Of a stretch of DNA of 64,000 nt, positions 45,197 to 60,876 are shown piece after piece; positions within the stretch are counted from its first letter, which is position 1; every line of letters begins with the position of its first letter. Where the stretch lies: contig NZ_FTNE01000002.1 in NCBI RefSeq assembly GCF_900156265.1, forward strand, positions 205,302 to 269,301. The letters are read 5' to 3'. The stretch is from Acidiphilium rubrum (GTDB lineage Bacteria > Pseudomonadota > Alphaproteobacteria > Acetobacterales > Acetobacteraceae). The notes under the pieces are model-generated. The model worked only from the letters and a program-made list of their open reading frames with translations, ran no database searches and was not told where the DNA came from. A program made the translations under genes and the position numbers.

Positions 45197-46216
45197 ATGA
45201 TTTTGTTGCGCCGATGCCGGGGGCATGGAAGGGTATGGCCGGTGACCCAGGCATTTCCACCATCGCTCGAAATCAGCGTGATCGACCGTCGAAATATCGA
45301 CTTATGGTTCCAAATCGGCCCGAAGCCTGCAAAAGCTCAAGCAGCACGGAACCGAGTGTTGGCTAACATCTCCTCAAACACACCTCACAACGTAGTCCGC
45401 CTCGTCGCACATCAGGGATTTGAGACATACGCGAGAATTGCAACCGAAATCGATTCCCGGGGTCGGTTTCAGGTCTGGCCGCCTGTCTTCGCTGATACGT
45501 TATCAATGTGCCACAAAAAAAATCTCGCCGGTTTGATACTGAACCGAACACTGGAACTATTTTCCGAAGTTGAAATCAAATATAGTGAGACTCGCTTTCT
45601 CGAGAGTCACCCTGCTGCGTCAGTCTGGCTTGATGCCGTGGTCGCTGACCGCTTTGAATTCACTGCGGCAGCCGCTATCCTGACCCATCGACGCTCAGCA
45701 ACGACGCGAAAGAGTTCAATCGCCCGCAGCATCACTGGCGGGGGTCATTTCACAGAAACCGATCTGCTTGATCTTTACCTCGCATGCCAAACCGATACGA
45801 TGGACCGAGCCGATAATGACCCCCTGATCGACTTGCGAGCTGATATGGCGGAATTTCTCGATCCTGCCGAACCCAGCGCCGATCGTACCATCTGGCTGGT
45901 CGCAACCGAGGGCGACAAGCCCATCGGGCTCCTCATCCCCCAGATTGATCGTGAAACACGGTCAGGATGGATCGCCTACGTGGGTGTGACCAAATCCCAT
46001 AGGGGCAAACGTGTCGGCACAGCGCTGATTGAACGCTGTCTCGCCGATCACGACGTCCCAGGACTGCAATTCAAAGCCATGGTCGATCTGATCAACGACC
46101 CCTCCATAAAACTCCATCGATCGAGCGGTTTCGCAGATACGTTCGACCGATTCATCACCTACCGCAAACCTTGGAGCCGTGCCGCGGACGATAGCGCAGC
46201 AGCCGCACCAATCTGA
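45197..46216 (+). CDS. GNAT-family N-acetyltransferase with unknown N-terminal region
   Basis: A 339-residue protein. The C-terminal third is a GNAT fold with the acetyl-CoA loop YVGVTKSHRGKRVGTALIE (Q/RxxGxG/A-like, residues about 260-280). The N-terminal 190 residues contain a second acyltransferase-like half (WPPVFADTLSMCHKKN, then ESHPAASVWLDAVV) that I cannot name. GGAAAGAG precedes ATG 45197; GTG 45242 is an alternative. It is the only plus-strand gene in a 29-kb block, is visibly less GC-rich than its neighbours, and separates rpoC from rpsL, so it is probably an insertion. Confidence 0.75.
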   Translation: MILLRRCRGHGRVWPVTQAFPPSLEISVIDRRNIDLWFQIGPKPAKAQAARNRVLANISSNTPHNVVRLVAHQGFETYARIATEIDSRGRFQVWPPVFADTLSMCHKKNLAGLILNRTLELFSEVEIKYSETRFLESHPAASVWLDAVVADRFEFTAAAAILTHRRSATTRKSSIARSITGGGHFTETDLLDLYLACQTDTMDRADNDPLIDLRADMAEFLDPAEPSADRTIWLVATEGDKPIGLLIPQIDRETRSGWIAYVGVTKSHRGKRVGTALIERCLADHDVPGLQFKAMVDLINDPSIKLHRSSGFADTFDRFITYRKPWSRAADDSAAAAPI

Positions 46217-46223
46217 GGTTCCC

Positions 46224-46257
46224 AAAAGTTTTTTGCTTCTTTTTTACAAAAAAGAAG
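46224..46257. repeat. Palindrome arm (right type) between GNAT gene and rpoC
   Basis: AAAAGTTTTTTG is followed by the stem CTTCTTTTTT/AAAAAAGAAG. It lies 8 bp after the GNAT stop and about 17 bp before the rpoC terminator. No partner arm is near. Confidence 0.85.
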
Positions 46258-46273
46258 CCTGCCTCCCTGAACC

Positions 46274-46304
46274 TAAAAAAAACCGGCACCCCGAAGGATG
46301 CCGG
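46274..46304 (-). terminator. Intrinsic terminator of rpoBC
   Basis: On the minus strand CCGGCATCC pairs with GGGTGCCGG around a TTCG tetraloop, followed by eight T's: a canonical Rho-independent terminator 27 bp after the rpoC stop. On the plus strand the stem is followed by CTTCTTCG, so it may weakly stop GNAT transcription as well. Confidence 0.92.
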
Positions 46305-46330
46305 CTTCTTCGTTCCACCAAACGCCGCCG

Positions 46331-50497
<4,167 letters not shown>

Positions 50498-50563
50498 GCA
50501 ACAATCCCTTTCATCGACGCGGCGTGGCAACCCCACCCCGCGCCATGATCAAACCGCCAAAAC

Positions 50564-54772
<4,209 letters not shown>

Positions 54773-54865
54773 ACCCCAATCAATAATTCAGTAACGAACC
54801 ATCGCCCGACAGCGATGCCGTATCGTATCAGTCCAAATCTCGCCCATCAGGCGCAACAGCAAACG

Positions 54866-54935
54866 GGCGGAGTGCCCGAGGGCACTCCGCCGAAGTCAGG
54901 TCGAAAACGCCGCGGTGAGTTGCCTCACGCGGCGT
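54866..54935 (-). promoter_or_regulatory. Two hairpins between rplL and rpoB: attenuator and second stem
   Basis: Reading on the minus strand, ten bases after the rplL stop a stem ACGCCGC-GTGAG/CTCAC-(bulge)-GCGGCGT (54907-54935, GCAA loop) is followed by TTTTCG, a leaky terminator. About 15 bp later comes a perfect 12-bp hairpin GGCGGAGTGCCC/GGGCACTCCGCC (54866-54891). In E. coli the same interval has an attenuator and an RNase III site, so partial termination that sets the r-protein to polymerase ratio is likely. Confidence 0.7.
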
Positions 54936-54944
54936 CGCGGTAAA

Positions 54945-55322
54945 TCATTCGATGCCGACAGATGCGCCCTGCTCTTCCAGAACCTTCTTGATCTTCTCGG
55001 CCTCGTCCTTGTTCACGCCTTCCTTCACGGTCTTCGGCGCGCCTTCAACGAGGTCCTTGGCTTCCTTCAGCCCGAGACCGGTGATCGTCCGGATTTCCTT
55101 GATCACGTTGATCTTCTTGTCCCCGGCGGCCTTCAGCACGACGGTGAATTCGGTCTGCTCCTCAACCGGAGCCGCAGCAGCGCCTGGCGCCGCCGCAGCA
55201 GCGACCGCAACCGGTGCCGCAGCCGAAACACCCCACTTCTCTTCGAGCAGCTTGGAAAGCTCCGCTGCTTCGAGGACAGTGAGGGAAGAGAGTTGGTCAA
55301 CTAAATTTGCGAGATCAGCCAT
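54945..55322 (-). CDS. rplL: 50S ribosomal protein L7/L12 (bL12)
   Basis: A 125-residue stalk protein present in multiple copies that recruits translational GTPases. The N-terminal dimerisation region ([20 protein letters not shown]), an Ala-rich hinge (about 40-55) and the C-terminal domain with [20 protein letters not shown] and [13 protein letters not shown] are clear. The start is ATG 55322; a 14-codon upstream extension is not typical. It is separated from rplJ by composite palindrome 3. Confidence 0.98.
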   Translation of the reverse strand: MADLANLVDQLSSLTVLEAAELSKLLEEKWGVSAAAPVAVAAAAAPGAAAAPVEEQTEFTVVLKAAGDKKINVIKEIRTITGLGLKEAKDLVEGAPKTVKEGVNKDEAEKIKKVLEEQGASVGIE

Positions 55323-55415
55323 TTCGTCAGTTCCTATAATAGTCGTTGTGATGGTTCCATGCAAGCCCGAACCGTTCGGGCTCGCTCACGGCGACGCTGA
55401 AGGCGTAAAAGAAGT

Positions 55416-55530
55416 CTTCTTTTTGTGAACAAAAAGAAGCAAAAAAACTTTATGAATCTAGCCCGTACCGTTGAAACGCCCGTGCACCAAATTCAAGAAA
55501 GTTTTTTGCTTCTTTTTTACAAAAAAGAAG
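55416..55530. repeat. Composite palindrome 3, between rplJ and rplL
   Basis: The left arm is 55416-55451 (CTTCTTTTTGT/ACAAAAAGAAG, then CAAAAAAACTTT), the core is GCCCGTACCGTTGAAACGCC, then CGTGCACC, and the inverted right arm is 55498-55530. It fills most of the 222-bp gap between rplJ and rplL, which are usually separated by well under 100 bp. Confidence 0.9.
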
Positions 55531-55544
55531 CCTTCTTCCTCCCC

Positions 55545-56093
55545 TCACGCCGCCTCAGCGCTATCCTCAGCCCCATTCGCCTTGGCATAAGCCGCGAAAA
55601 CCCGCGCAAGCTGCCCAGCCGGAGCCTGCAGCACACCCGCAATCCGCGTCGCCGGCGCCTGGATCAGACCCAGGAGCTTGCCACGCAATTGATCGAGCGA
55701 CGGCAGTTCGGCCAGCGCGCGAACACCCGATGCATCGAGCATCTGAGTCCCCAACGCGCCACCGACCAGCACGAACTTCTCGTTGGTCTTGGCGAACTCG
55801 ACCGCAGCCTTTGCCACCGCTACCGGATCATGCGACCACGCCAACGCGGTCGGACCCTTCATCAGCGGCACCAGCCCGTCGAACTTGGTGCCTTCCAAGG
55901 CGATATGGGCCAAACGGTTCTTCGCCACTTTATATTGTGCGCCCGCCGCCCGCATCCGCACGCGCAACGCCGTCACATCGGCAACCGTCAACCCGTCATT
56001 GCGGGTCACCACGATCATCGACGTCTCAGCGAACACGGTCGCAAGCGAGTCCACGAACTCACGCTTCTGTGCGCGATCCAATTCGGTCTCCAC
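55545..56093 (-). CDS. rplJ: 50S ribosomal protein L10 (uL10)
   Basis: A 182-residue stalk base that binds L12 dimers through its C-terminal helix. FVDSLATVFAETSMIVVTRN, LRVRMRAAGAQYKVAKNRLA and GPTALAWSHDPVAVAKAAVE are diagnostic. The start is GTG 56093 (protein begins METELDRAQ); there is no better ATG. A 275-bp leader and composite 4 separate it from rplA. A second palindrome composite follows it. Confidence 0.97.
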   Translation of the reverse strand: METELDRAQKREFVDSLATVFAETSMIVVTRNDGLTVADVTALRVRMRAAGAQYKVAKNRLAHIALEGTKFDGLVPLMKGPTALAWSHDPVAVAKAAVEFAKTNEKFVLVGGALGTQMLDASGVRALAELPSLDQLRGKLLGLIQAPATRIAGVLQAPAGQLARVFAAYAKANGAEDSAEAA

Positions 56094-56368
56094 TCGTCAG
56101 GCATCACGCGTTTGGACCGCGCAACACCGGTTTTCCCAAAGCGGCAAGGACCATCCCAGCCGCATGTTCGCCTGTCCGTGATTGGAACCATCGGTGCCTC
56201 AACACCTCCGACACCCCATCTACGGCCTGCGGGCTCACACCCATTAAAGTCCGAAAGGACTACAAACCGTCTTGGACAGGTCCGGAACCGCCAGCATAGC
56301 CGGCAATCCCGTCATGGCCGAACTGAAGCCCGGCACATTCTCAAAAACTCACCAAAGGCAGGTAAGGT
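56094..56368 (-). promoter_or_regulatory. rplJ leader region (putative L10 leader)
   Basis: A 275-bp untranslated stretch directly upstream of rplJ with no credible gene. In most bacteria this position holds the L10(L12)4-binding leader that autoregulates rplJL. Short complementary blocks exist (for example GTCCGAAAGGAC at about 56249-56260 and GCCCGCAGGC near 56224), but I did not derive a full fold. The assignment is mainly positional. Confidence 0.45.
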
Positions 56369-56484
56369 CTTCTTTTTGTGAACAAAAAGAAGCAAGAAAA
56401 CTTTGATAATCTAGGCCCGCGCCTTTGAAAACGCCCGTGCCCCAGAGTCAAAAAGTTTTTTGCTTCTTTTTTACAAAAAAGAAG
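56369..56484. repeat. Composite palindrome 4, between rplA and rplJ leader
   Basis: The left arm is 56369-56404 (CTTCTTTTTGT/ACAAAAAGAAG, then CAAGAAAACTTT), the core is GGCCCGCGCCTTTGAAAACG, then CCCGTGCCCC, and the inverted right arm is 56452-56484. It lies 21 bp after the rplA stop. Confidence 0.9.
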
Positions 56485-56505
56485 CCTTCCCTTCCCCTAA
56501 CTCCC

Positions 56506-57198
56506 TCAAGCCGAAAGCGTACTCACATCAACCCGAACCCCAGGTCCCATCGTCGAAGACAACGCCGCCTTCTGCAAATAAGTCCCCTTCGCCCCGGCCG
56601 GCTTCGCCTTCTGAATCGCATCGACCAACGCCTTCGCGTTCTCGATCAGCAACCCGGCATCAAAACTCGCCTTGCCGATCCCCGCATGAATAATCCCGGC
56701 CTTCTCCGCCCGAAACTCCACCTGGCCCGACTTCGCCGCCGTCACCGCACCTTTGACGTCCATCGTCACGGTGCCCAGCTTCGGATTAGGCATCAGCCCG
56801 CGCGGCCCAAGAATCTTCCCCAGCCGCCCGACCAACGCCATCATGTCCGGCGTCGCGATGCAACGATCGAACGCAATGTTGCCCGCCTGCACCTGCTCGG
56901 CCAGATCATCGGCACCCACCACATCCGCACCCGCCGCCCGCGCCTCATCCGCCTTCGGCCCGCGCGCGAACACGCCAACCCGCAGCGTCTTGCCCGTGCC
57001 GTTCGGCAACGAAATCAACCCACGCACCATCTGATCGGCATGACGCGGATCGATGCCGAGATTCAACGACAATTCCACAGTCTCATCGAACTTCGCCGTC
57101 GCATTGGTCTTCACCAACGCCATCGCCTCGTCCAACGCATAGGCCTTGTTCGCCTCGACCGCGGACGTCGCCTTAACCAAACGCTTGTTCTTCGCCAT
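56506..57198 (-). CDS. rplA: 50S ribosomal protein L1 (uL1)
   Basis: A 230-residue protein of the mobile L1 stalk that releases E-site tRNA and represses its own operon in E. coli. [37 protein letters not shown] (in [20 protein letters not shown]) and [19 protein letters not shown] are diagnostic. It lies 2 nt after rplK. Confidence 0.98.
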   Translation of the reverse strand: MAKNKRLVKATSAVEANKAYALDEAMALVKTNATAKFDETVELSLNLGIDPRHADQMVRGLISLPNGTGKTLRVGVFARGPKADEARAAGADVVGADDLAEQVQAGNIAFDRCIATPDMMALVGRLGKILGPRGLMPNPKLGTVTMDVKGAVTAAKSGQVEFRAEKAGIIHAGIGKASFDAGLLIENAKALVDAIQKAKPAGAKGTYLQKAALSSTMGPGVRVDVSTLSA

Positions 57199-57200
57199 GA

Positions 57201-57635
57201 TCAGCCCTCCACCACCGAAAGACCCATCGACCGCGCCGACCCGATCAACATGCGCACCGCACCATCGACATCATTGGCGTTCATATGAACCATCTTCGTC
57301 GCCGCAATTTCCCGCAACTGCGCCATGGTCACCTTACCCACGGTCGCACCCTTGCCGGTCGTCGTGGACCCCTTGGTAATCCCCGCCGCCTTCTTCAGAA
57401 AATACGTGTTCGGCGGCGTCTTGGTGATAAAGGTAAAGGTCCGATCGCCAAACGCGGTAATCACCACCGGCACCGGCATGCCCACTTCCATACCCTGCGT
57501 CGCCGCATTGAAATCCTTGCAGAACTGCATGATATTCAACCCGCGCTGCCCCAAAGCAGGCCCAACCGGCGGCGACGGATTAGCCTTGCCCGCCGGTATC
57601 TGTAACTTGATATAGCCAACAATCTTCTTCGCCAT
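57201..57635 (-). CDS. rplK: 50S ribosomal protein L11 (uL11)
   Basis: A 144-residue GTPase-centre protein that binds 23S rRNA with L10/L12 and is needed for RelA activation. [20 protein letters not shown] (thiostrepton-binding N-terminal domain), [18 protein letters not shown] and [16 protein letters not shown] are diagnostic. The start is ATG 57635; the frame is open far upstream through a palindrome arm. It is the first gene of this transcription unit, with a consensus-like promoter 98 bp upstream. secE and nusG are not here. Confidence 0.97.
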   Translation of the reverse strand: MAKKIVGYIKLQIPAGKANPSPPVGPALGQRGLNIMQFCKDFNAATQGMEVGMPVPVVITAFGDRTFTFITKTPPNTYFLKKAAGITKGSTTTGKGATVGKVTMAQLREIAATKMVHMNANDVDGAVRMLIGSARSMGLSVVEG

Positions 57636-57732
57636 AAGGCGCACTCCCATCCGCTGACGCAAAAACGCCAATAGACCGCGGTCCAACCGGCCAGAGCACC
57701 ACGCCCCAGCCTCCCGCGTTCTGTGTACCCCG

Positions 57733-57761
57733 CCTATATCGCCCCCCGCCCGAATTGTCGA
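57733..57761 (-). promoter_or_regulatory. Sigma70-like promoter of rplKAJL-rpoBC
   Basis: Minus strand: -35 TCGACA (57756-57761), a 17-bp spacer and -10 TATAGG (57733-57738). This is the best consensus match in the window, and it leaves a leader of about 90 nt before the rplK ATG. It fits the absence of secE-nusG upstream. Confidence 0.65.
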
Positions 57762-57787
57762 GTCGGGAAGCCGAAAGGAAGCAAGCC

Positions 57788-57820
57788 GTTCTTTTTTGAA
57801 AAAAAGAACCAAAAAACTTT
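57788..57820. repeat. Palindrome arm, GTTC/GAAC variant, upstream of rplK promoter
   Basis: GTTCTTTTTT/AAAAAAGAAC stem and then CAAAAAACTTT, the same covarying variant as the arm at 33150. It lies about 26 bp upstream of the rplK -35, at the junction between the core operon and the accessory region. Confidence 0.85.
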
Positions 57821-57878
57821 CATGAGGCAAGCTGTTTTTTGAGAACAACGTGTTTAGAAATGGCCGAAGGAGTTCGTT

Positions 57879-57914
57879 ATGAAAACGATTTACATTCCTG
57901 CCAATTTATTTTAG
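57879..57914 (+). CDS. Possible 11-codon leader peptide or gene remnant
   Basis: ATG at 57879 follows a strong AAGGAG at 8-nt spacing and encodes only [11 protein letters not shown] before TAG. It sits 53 nt before the AT-rich secreted-protein gene. It could be a leader peptide or the start of a decayed gene. The short length makes chance likely. Confidence 0.25.
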   Translation: MKTIYIPANLF

Positions 57915-57966
57915 CAATAACAAATAATTGCAAATTTTGATTTACGAAAATCAGGGAGGATTTTTA

Positions 57967-58527
57967 ATGAGGCACGCATTCTTAAAAAAGGCAACTTTGA
58001 TTGCGGGATTTTACTTGTTTTCGTCCCAGGTTGCACTCGCACAATGGGGCGCGAGGGTTCAAGGACCTGACGTATTTGGTGCAACTACTGTAGTCGCGGC
58101 GACCGGAAACAGCTCCGAAGACGGTCTAGTTATTCAGTGTGACAACAAGCATTCACTCTACATCGCCTACATCATACCCGGTAGGAAGTCCGAACTAAAT
58201 GAAATGTCGCAGGCGGACAGTGGTATACCGGTGACACTGCTGATGAAAATTGACAGTAACCCTGTAGTTAAATTCAAAGCTGAATTGAAGATGTGGAATA
58301 ATACTTACCTCGGTATCGTAACTAGCGGTCGACGAACAAAATTATTCGATATCATAAAATCACTCGCTACGGCCAAGACAAATGTGAGTGTCGGCGCCGA
58401 CCTCATGGGAAGCAAGCAAAGCGACACATTTGGCGTCTCGGGCTCGACTGCTGCAATGTCGACGGTTACAAAGGATTGCGCCCTCAATAATATTAAGCCC
58501 GACCCGTCGAATAACAATAAATCGTAG
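57967..58527 (+). CDS. AT-rich secreted protein of unknown function
   Basis: A 186-residue protein with a signal peptide (MRHAFLKKATLIAGFYLFSS, cleavage after QVALA). The mature part is beta-rich with one early and one late cysteine (VIQCDNKHS and VTKDCALNN) and FGVSGSTAAMSTVTKDC near the end, a layout seen in IalB-like and some type VI accessory proteins; I do not claim either. AGGGAGG precedes ATG 57967. Base composition is far more AT-rich than the ribosomal genes, suggesting recent acquisition. The TAG stop is part of a REP sequence. Confidence 0.65.
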   Translation: MRHAFLKKATLIAGFYLFSSQVALAQWGARVQGPDVFGATTVVAATGNSSEDGLVIQCDNKHSLYIAYIIPGRKSELNEMSQADSGIPVTLLMKIDSNPVVKFKAELKMWNNTYLGIVTSGRRTKLFDIIKSLATAKTNVSVGADLMGSKQSDTFGVSGSTAAMSTVTKDCALNNIKPDPSNNNKS

Positions 58528-58552
58528 GATGGGTATCCCTTGATACCCATCA
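58524..58552 (+). repeat. REP sequence upstream of the RAYT gene
   Basis: GTAGGATGGGTATC, then CCTT, then GATACCCATC: a perfect 10-bp stem (58528-58537 with 58542-58551) preceded by the GTAG tetranucleotide typical of REPs mobilised by RAYTs. Its TAG is the stop codon of the preceding gene. The interval 58553-58693 is C-rich and has no gene. Confidence 0.85.
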
Positions 58553-58693
58553 TTCTTCTCTCCCACCCGGCCATCCAACAACACAAGGCCACACCACCCC
58601 AACACCATCAACCAAAACAATAACACACAACCCGCGCCACCCCACAAAATTTCCCGCTACCCTTCCCCAACATTCCCACCTATCCTCCCCATC

Positions 58694-59320
58694 ATGACCG
58701 ACTACCGCCGCAACCGCGTCCCCGGAGGCACCTATTTCTTCACGGTCAACCTCCACGACCGCCGGCTAAACCTGCTAACCGAGAACATCGAATCCCTCCG
58801 CGCCGCCATCCGCAAAACCCGCGCCCGGCTGCCCTTCCACATCGACGCCTGGGTCGTCCTGCCCGACCACACGCACTGCCTCTGGACCCTGCCCGAAGGC
58901 GACTCCAACTTCGCCACCCGCTGGCAAATCATCAAAGCCGAATTCTCCCGAACCATCCCGAAATCCGAACCCCGCTCCGCAAGCCGCACCGCCAAAGCCG
59001 AACGCGGCATCTGGCAACGCCGCTTCTGGGAACACACCATCCGCGACGATACCGATTACGCCGCCCATATGGACTACATCCACTTCAACCCGGTCAAACA
59101 CGGCCACGCGGCCAATCCCGCCGCATGGCCCTACTCAACCTTCCACCAAGCGGTCGCCAAAGGCCTGTACCCCGCAACCTGGCACCCCGCCGCAAACACC
59201 GCCCGCCCCCTCACTCGAACCACTCACGCAACCGTCACGACGTACCACCAACCCGTGAAAGCTCCAGATACCCCCCGGCCAGAAACGGCAGATCGATGCG
59301 ATCAGCATTTTTCGGAATAA
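58694..59320 (+). CDS. REP-associated tyrosine transposase (RAYT)
   Basis: A 208-residue Y1 HUH transposase-like enzyme. The HUH pair is His59-Thr-His61 ([11 protein letters not shown]), and the nucleophilic Tyr is probably Tyr128 in [12 protein letters not shown]; Tyr122 is an alternative. [15 protein letters not shown] is a family hallmark. RAYTs cut and join single-stranded REP DNA. The C-terminal 50 residues beyond the fold are Pro/Thr/Arg-rich. REPs of the matching GTAGGATGGG type lie around it, and a truncated second copy is at 59964. Its 3' end overlaps the next gene on the opposite strand by 86 bp. Confidence 0.93.
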   Translation: MTDYRRNRVPGGTYFFTVNLHDRRLNLLTENIESLRAAIRKTRARLPFHIDAWVVLPDHTHCLWTLPEGDSNFATRWQIIKAEFSRTIPKSEPRSASRTAKAERGIWQRRFWEHTIRDDTDYAAHMDYIHFNPVKHGHAANPAAWPYSTFHQAVAKGLYPATWHPAANTARPLTRTTHATVTTYHQPVKAPDTPRPETADRCDQHFSE

Positions 59321-59732
59321 TCACCCATCGATAATCACTGCCGATATCATCACCACCATGAATGAACGCCCCGCACTTGATCGACCAATAATGGATAATT
59401 TTATCATGCATGCCCAGCGCGTGCAGAGTGTTGAAAGGCATAATCATATCAATCGCATTCGACAAACGCCCCGTTTCACTGTCAAACACCGGCATTTTGC
59501 ACGTCTCGTCGGTCAGGCTGAGCGCATCGGCACAGATTGTCATAACCCTCCCGGCATAAGCGACTTTCGGCTCGACCGGCGGATCGACATATCCCCCGGA
59601 AGGGCTCACCTCTAAAACTTTAGTAACAACCCATTTGCCAATCAGCCATTTCGGAGCCGACGAATGTGATTCAGCCCATGAAACCTGTGCAAAAAGTACA
59701 ACCAGCCCGGCCACTAAAACAAAAATCTTCAT
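59235..59732 (-). CDS. Secreted protein of unknown function
   Basis: A 165-residue protein with the signal peptide [20 protein letters not shown]. The mature part has [20 protein letters not shown], lipocalin-like in feel, two cysteines at [18 protein letters not shown] and a Cys in [16 protein letters not shown] cannot name the family. ATG 59732 lies 9 bp from a REP block, and the frame runs on through the REP, so the promoter region is REP-derived. A homologous fragment of this gene is at 60781-60821. Confidence 0.6.
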   Translation of the reverse strand: MKIFVLVAGLVVLFAQVSWAESHSSAPKWLIGKWVVTKVLEVSPSGGYVDPPVEPKVAYAGRVMTICADALSLTDETCKMPVFDSETGRLSNAIDMIMPFNTLHALGMHDKIIHYWSIKCGAFIHGGDDIGSDYRWVIIPKNADRIDLPFLAGGYLELSRVGGTS

Positions 59733-59741
59733 CAGCCTAGC

Positions 59742-59883
59742 AAGCGTAGGATGGGCAGAGCGCTTGCGAAGCCCATCAACTTCGTGTGAACAAAGCTGCG
59801 TTGGTCCGTTGGCCAAAGCATGTTCATGCTCGTCGTCGTATCAGCACATCAATCGTATGTTCGGTATCCTCGATAGCCATCAT
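59742..59883 (+). repeat. REP block A (about 142 bp)
   Basis: GTAGGATGGG-CAGAGCGCTTGCGA-AGCCCATCA stem, an internal TTGGTC-CGTT-GGCCAA stem and a third degenerate REP half. It is nearly identical to block B (61801-61942) over about 140 bp in the same orientation. Followed by RAYT-like upstream sequence, it looks like the REP end of a second RAYT copy. Confidence 0.85.
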
Positions 59884-59963
59884 ACGTATCGTCTCCCCCG
59901 CCACATCACCCAAACACCATCAACCAAACCAATAACACACGATCCGCACCACCCCACCAAATT

Positions 59964-60075
59964 CACCGCAACCGCGTCCCCAGCGCCACCTATGTCTTCA
60001 CGATAAACCTCCACGACCGCCGGCTGACGCTCCTAACCGAACACATCGACCCCATCCGCCTCGATCTCGATGACC
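59964..60075 (+). pseudogene. RAYT remnant (N-terminal fragment)
   Basis: Translation gives HRNRVPSATYVFTINLHDRR and then LTLLTEHIDPIRLDLDD, matching residues about 5-38 of the intact RAYT (58694). The noncoding sequence before it (about 59911-59960) also matches the region upstream of the intact gene (about 58601-58650). The copy has lost its start codon, the HUH motif and the tyrosine, so it is dead. Confidence 0.85.
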
Positions 60076-60089
60076 CCACCAACGCGCAA

Positions 60090-60767
60090 CTAAGGCTTCT
60101 GCTCAATCCGAGCACAATACCGCGCACCAAGCCGCCATTCGTTCAAACAAAGTATCCGCGCATTGCCGATCGCAGTCCGCCCCGGCGCCGATGGCGGAAA
60201 CGCAGCCAGTACCGCAGGCAAGCACCCACCCGACGGCCGATCCATCAACAAAGCAAGATGAATGACGCCAACTGCCACAAACAAATCCCCAGGCGGATAC
60301 TGCGCCGCAAGCCCCCTTAACCGATGGCAAACAACCGAAAACATGTGCCGATGCCCAAGCAGGACCGATCGCAGCCGACCGGACGCAACCACGTCACGAT
60401 CCTTTGTCGCTGGGCTCGTCAATCCCTGGTCCGTACTCTGCGAATCCAGAAAAATATTCATAGCCCTGTCGATGGTGATATCGGCAACACAACCATCCGT
60501 CGTGCAATGCGTCGCTTGCGCAATCTTGGCAGCAGCAGCGATCGCATCGAGCGTCGGGGCGGAGGCCGACGCACGGGCCGCCGTTGCCGGAACGGCTAAA
60601 ACCGCGACGATGGGAGTGAACCGTAGGGCGGATAAGCGCAGCGCAATCCGCCATCTTTCCGTGCCCCAGCCTCTGCCGCCGCGATGATCACAACAACACG
60701 CCACCAACGCGCTCACCCCACCCGATCCCTCACCCCGGCAAATTGTCCAGCCGATCGCAAGCAACAA
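60090..60767 (-). CDS. Hypothetical secreted protein with uncertain, REP-disrupted start
   Basis: An open frame of 225 codons. From LRFTPIVAVLAVPATAARAS onward it looks like a real exported protein (hydrophobic signal, then six or more cysteines including HCTTDGCVAD, VVCHRLRG, GGCLPAV, ILCLNEW), but no start codon fits before that signal. The codons just upstream are a REP (60623-60652). I think the original start was replaced by REP insertion. Family not recognised; periplasmic and disulfide-rich is the most that can be said. Confidence 0.4.
   Translation of the reverse strand: MLLAIGWTICRGEGSGGVSALVACCCDHRGGRGWGTERWRIALRLSALRFTPIVAVLAVPATAARASASAPTLDAIAAAAKIAQATHCTTDGCVADITIDRAMNIFLDSQSTDQGLTSPATKDRDVVASGRLRSVLLGHRHMFSVVCHRLRGLAAQYPPGDLFVAVGVIHLALLMDRPSGGCLPAVLAAFPPSAPGRTAIGNARILCLNEWRLGARYCARIEQKP
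60623..60652 (+). repeat. REP of the GTAGGGCGGAT type
   Basis: GTAGGGCGGATAAGCGCAGC, then GCAATCCGCC: a GGCGGAT/ATCCGCC stem with an AGCGCAGCGC centre. It lies across the expected start region of the gene at 60090-60767. A different REP class from the GTAGGATGGG type, but with the same GTAG head. Confidence 0.75.
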
Positions 60768-60780
60768 CCTTCACCACAGC

Positions 60781-60821
60781 CGCCATAAACGAACGCCCCA
60801 CACTTGATCGACCAATAACGG
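60781..60821 (-). pseudogene. Fragment homologous to the 59235 secreted-protein gene
   Basis: A 41-bp stretch matches 59355-59395 at 36 positions. On the minus strand it encodes [14 protein letters not shown] against [14 protein letters not shown] in the intact gene. The frame around it is broken, so this is the remnant of a paralogue. The rest of 60768-60876 holds nothing else that I can name. Confidence 0.75.
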
Positions 60822-60876
60822 TTGCCAATATCCGCCGCCGAACACACAACGCCCGTCGTCCACCCCCCATCCCCCT

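Noticed and set aside
55416..56484. CRISPR-like array, because of repeated hairpins in the rplJ region
   Set aside because: Only two composite copies with unrelated spacing; no regular repeat-spacer units and no cas genes.
60090..60330. Alternative frames over the Cys-rich gene (60103-60330 and 60394-60654) as separate genes or a frameshift
   Set aside because: Neither has a start with a ribosome binding site or a sensible signal. The long frame carries the plausible signal peptide and the regular cysteine pattern.
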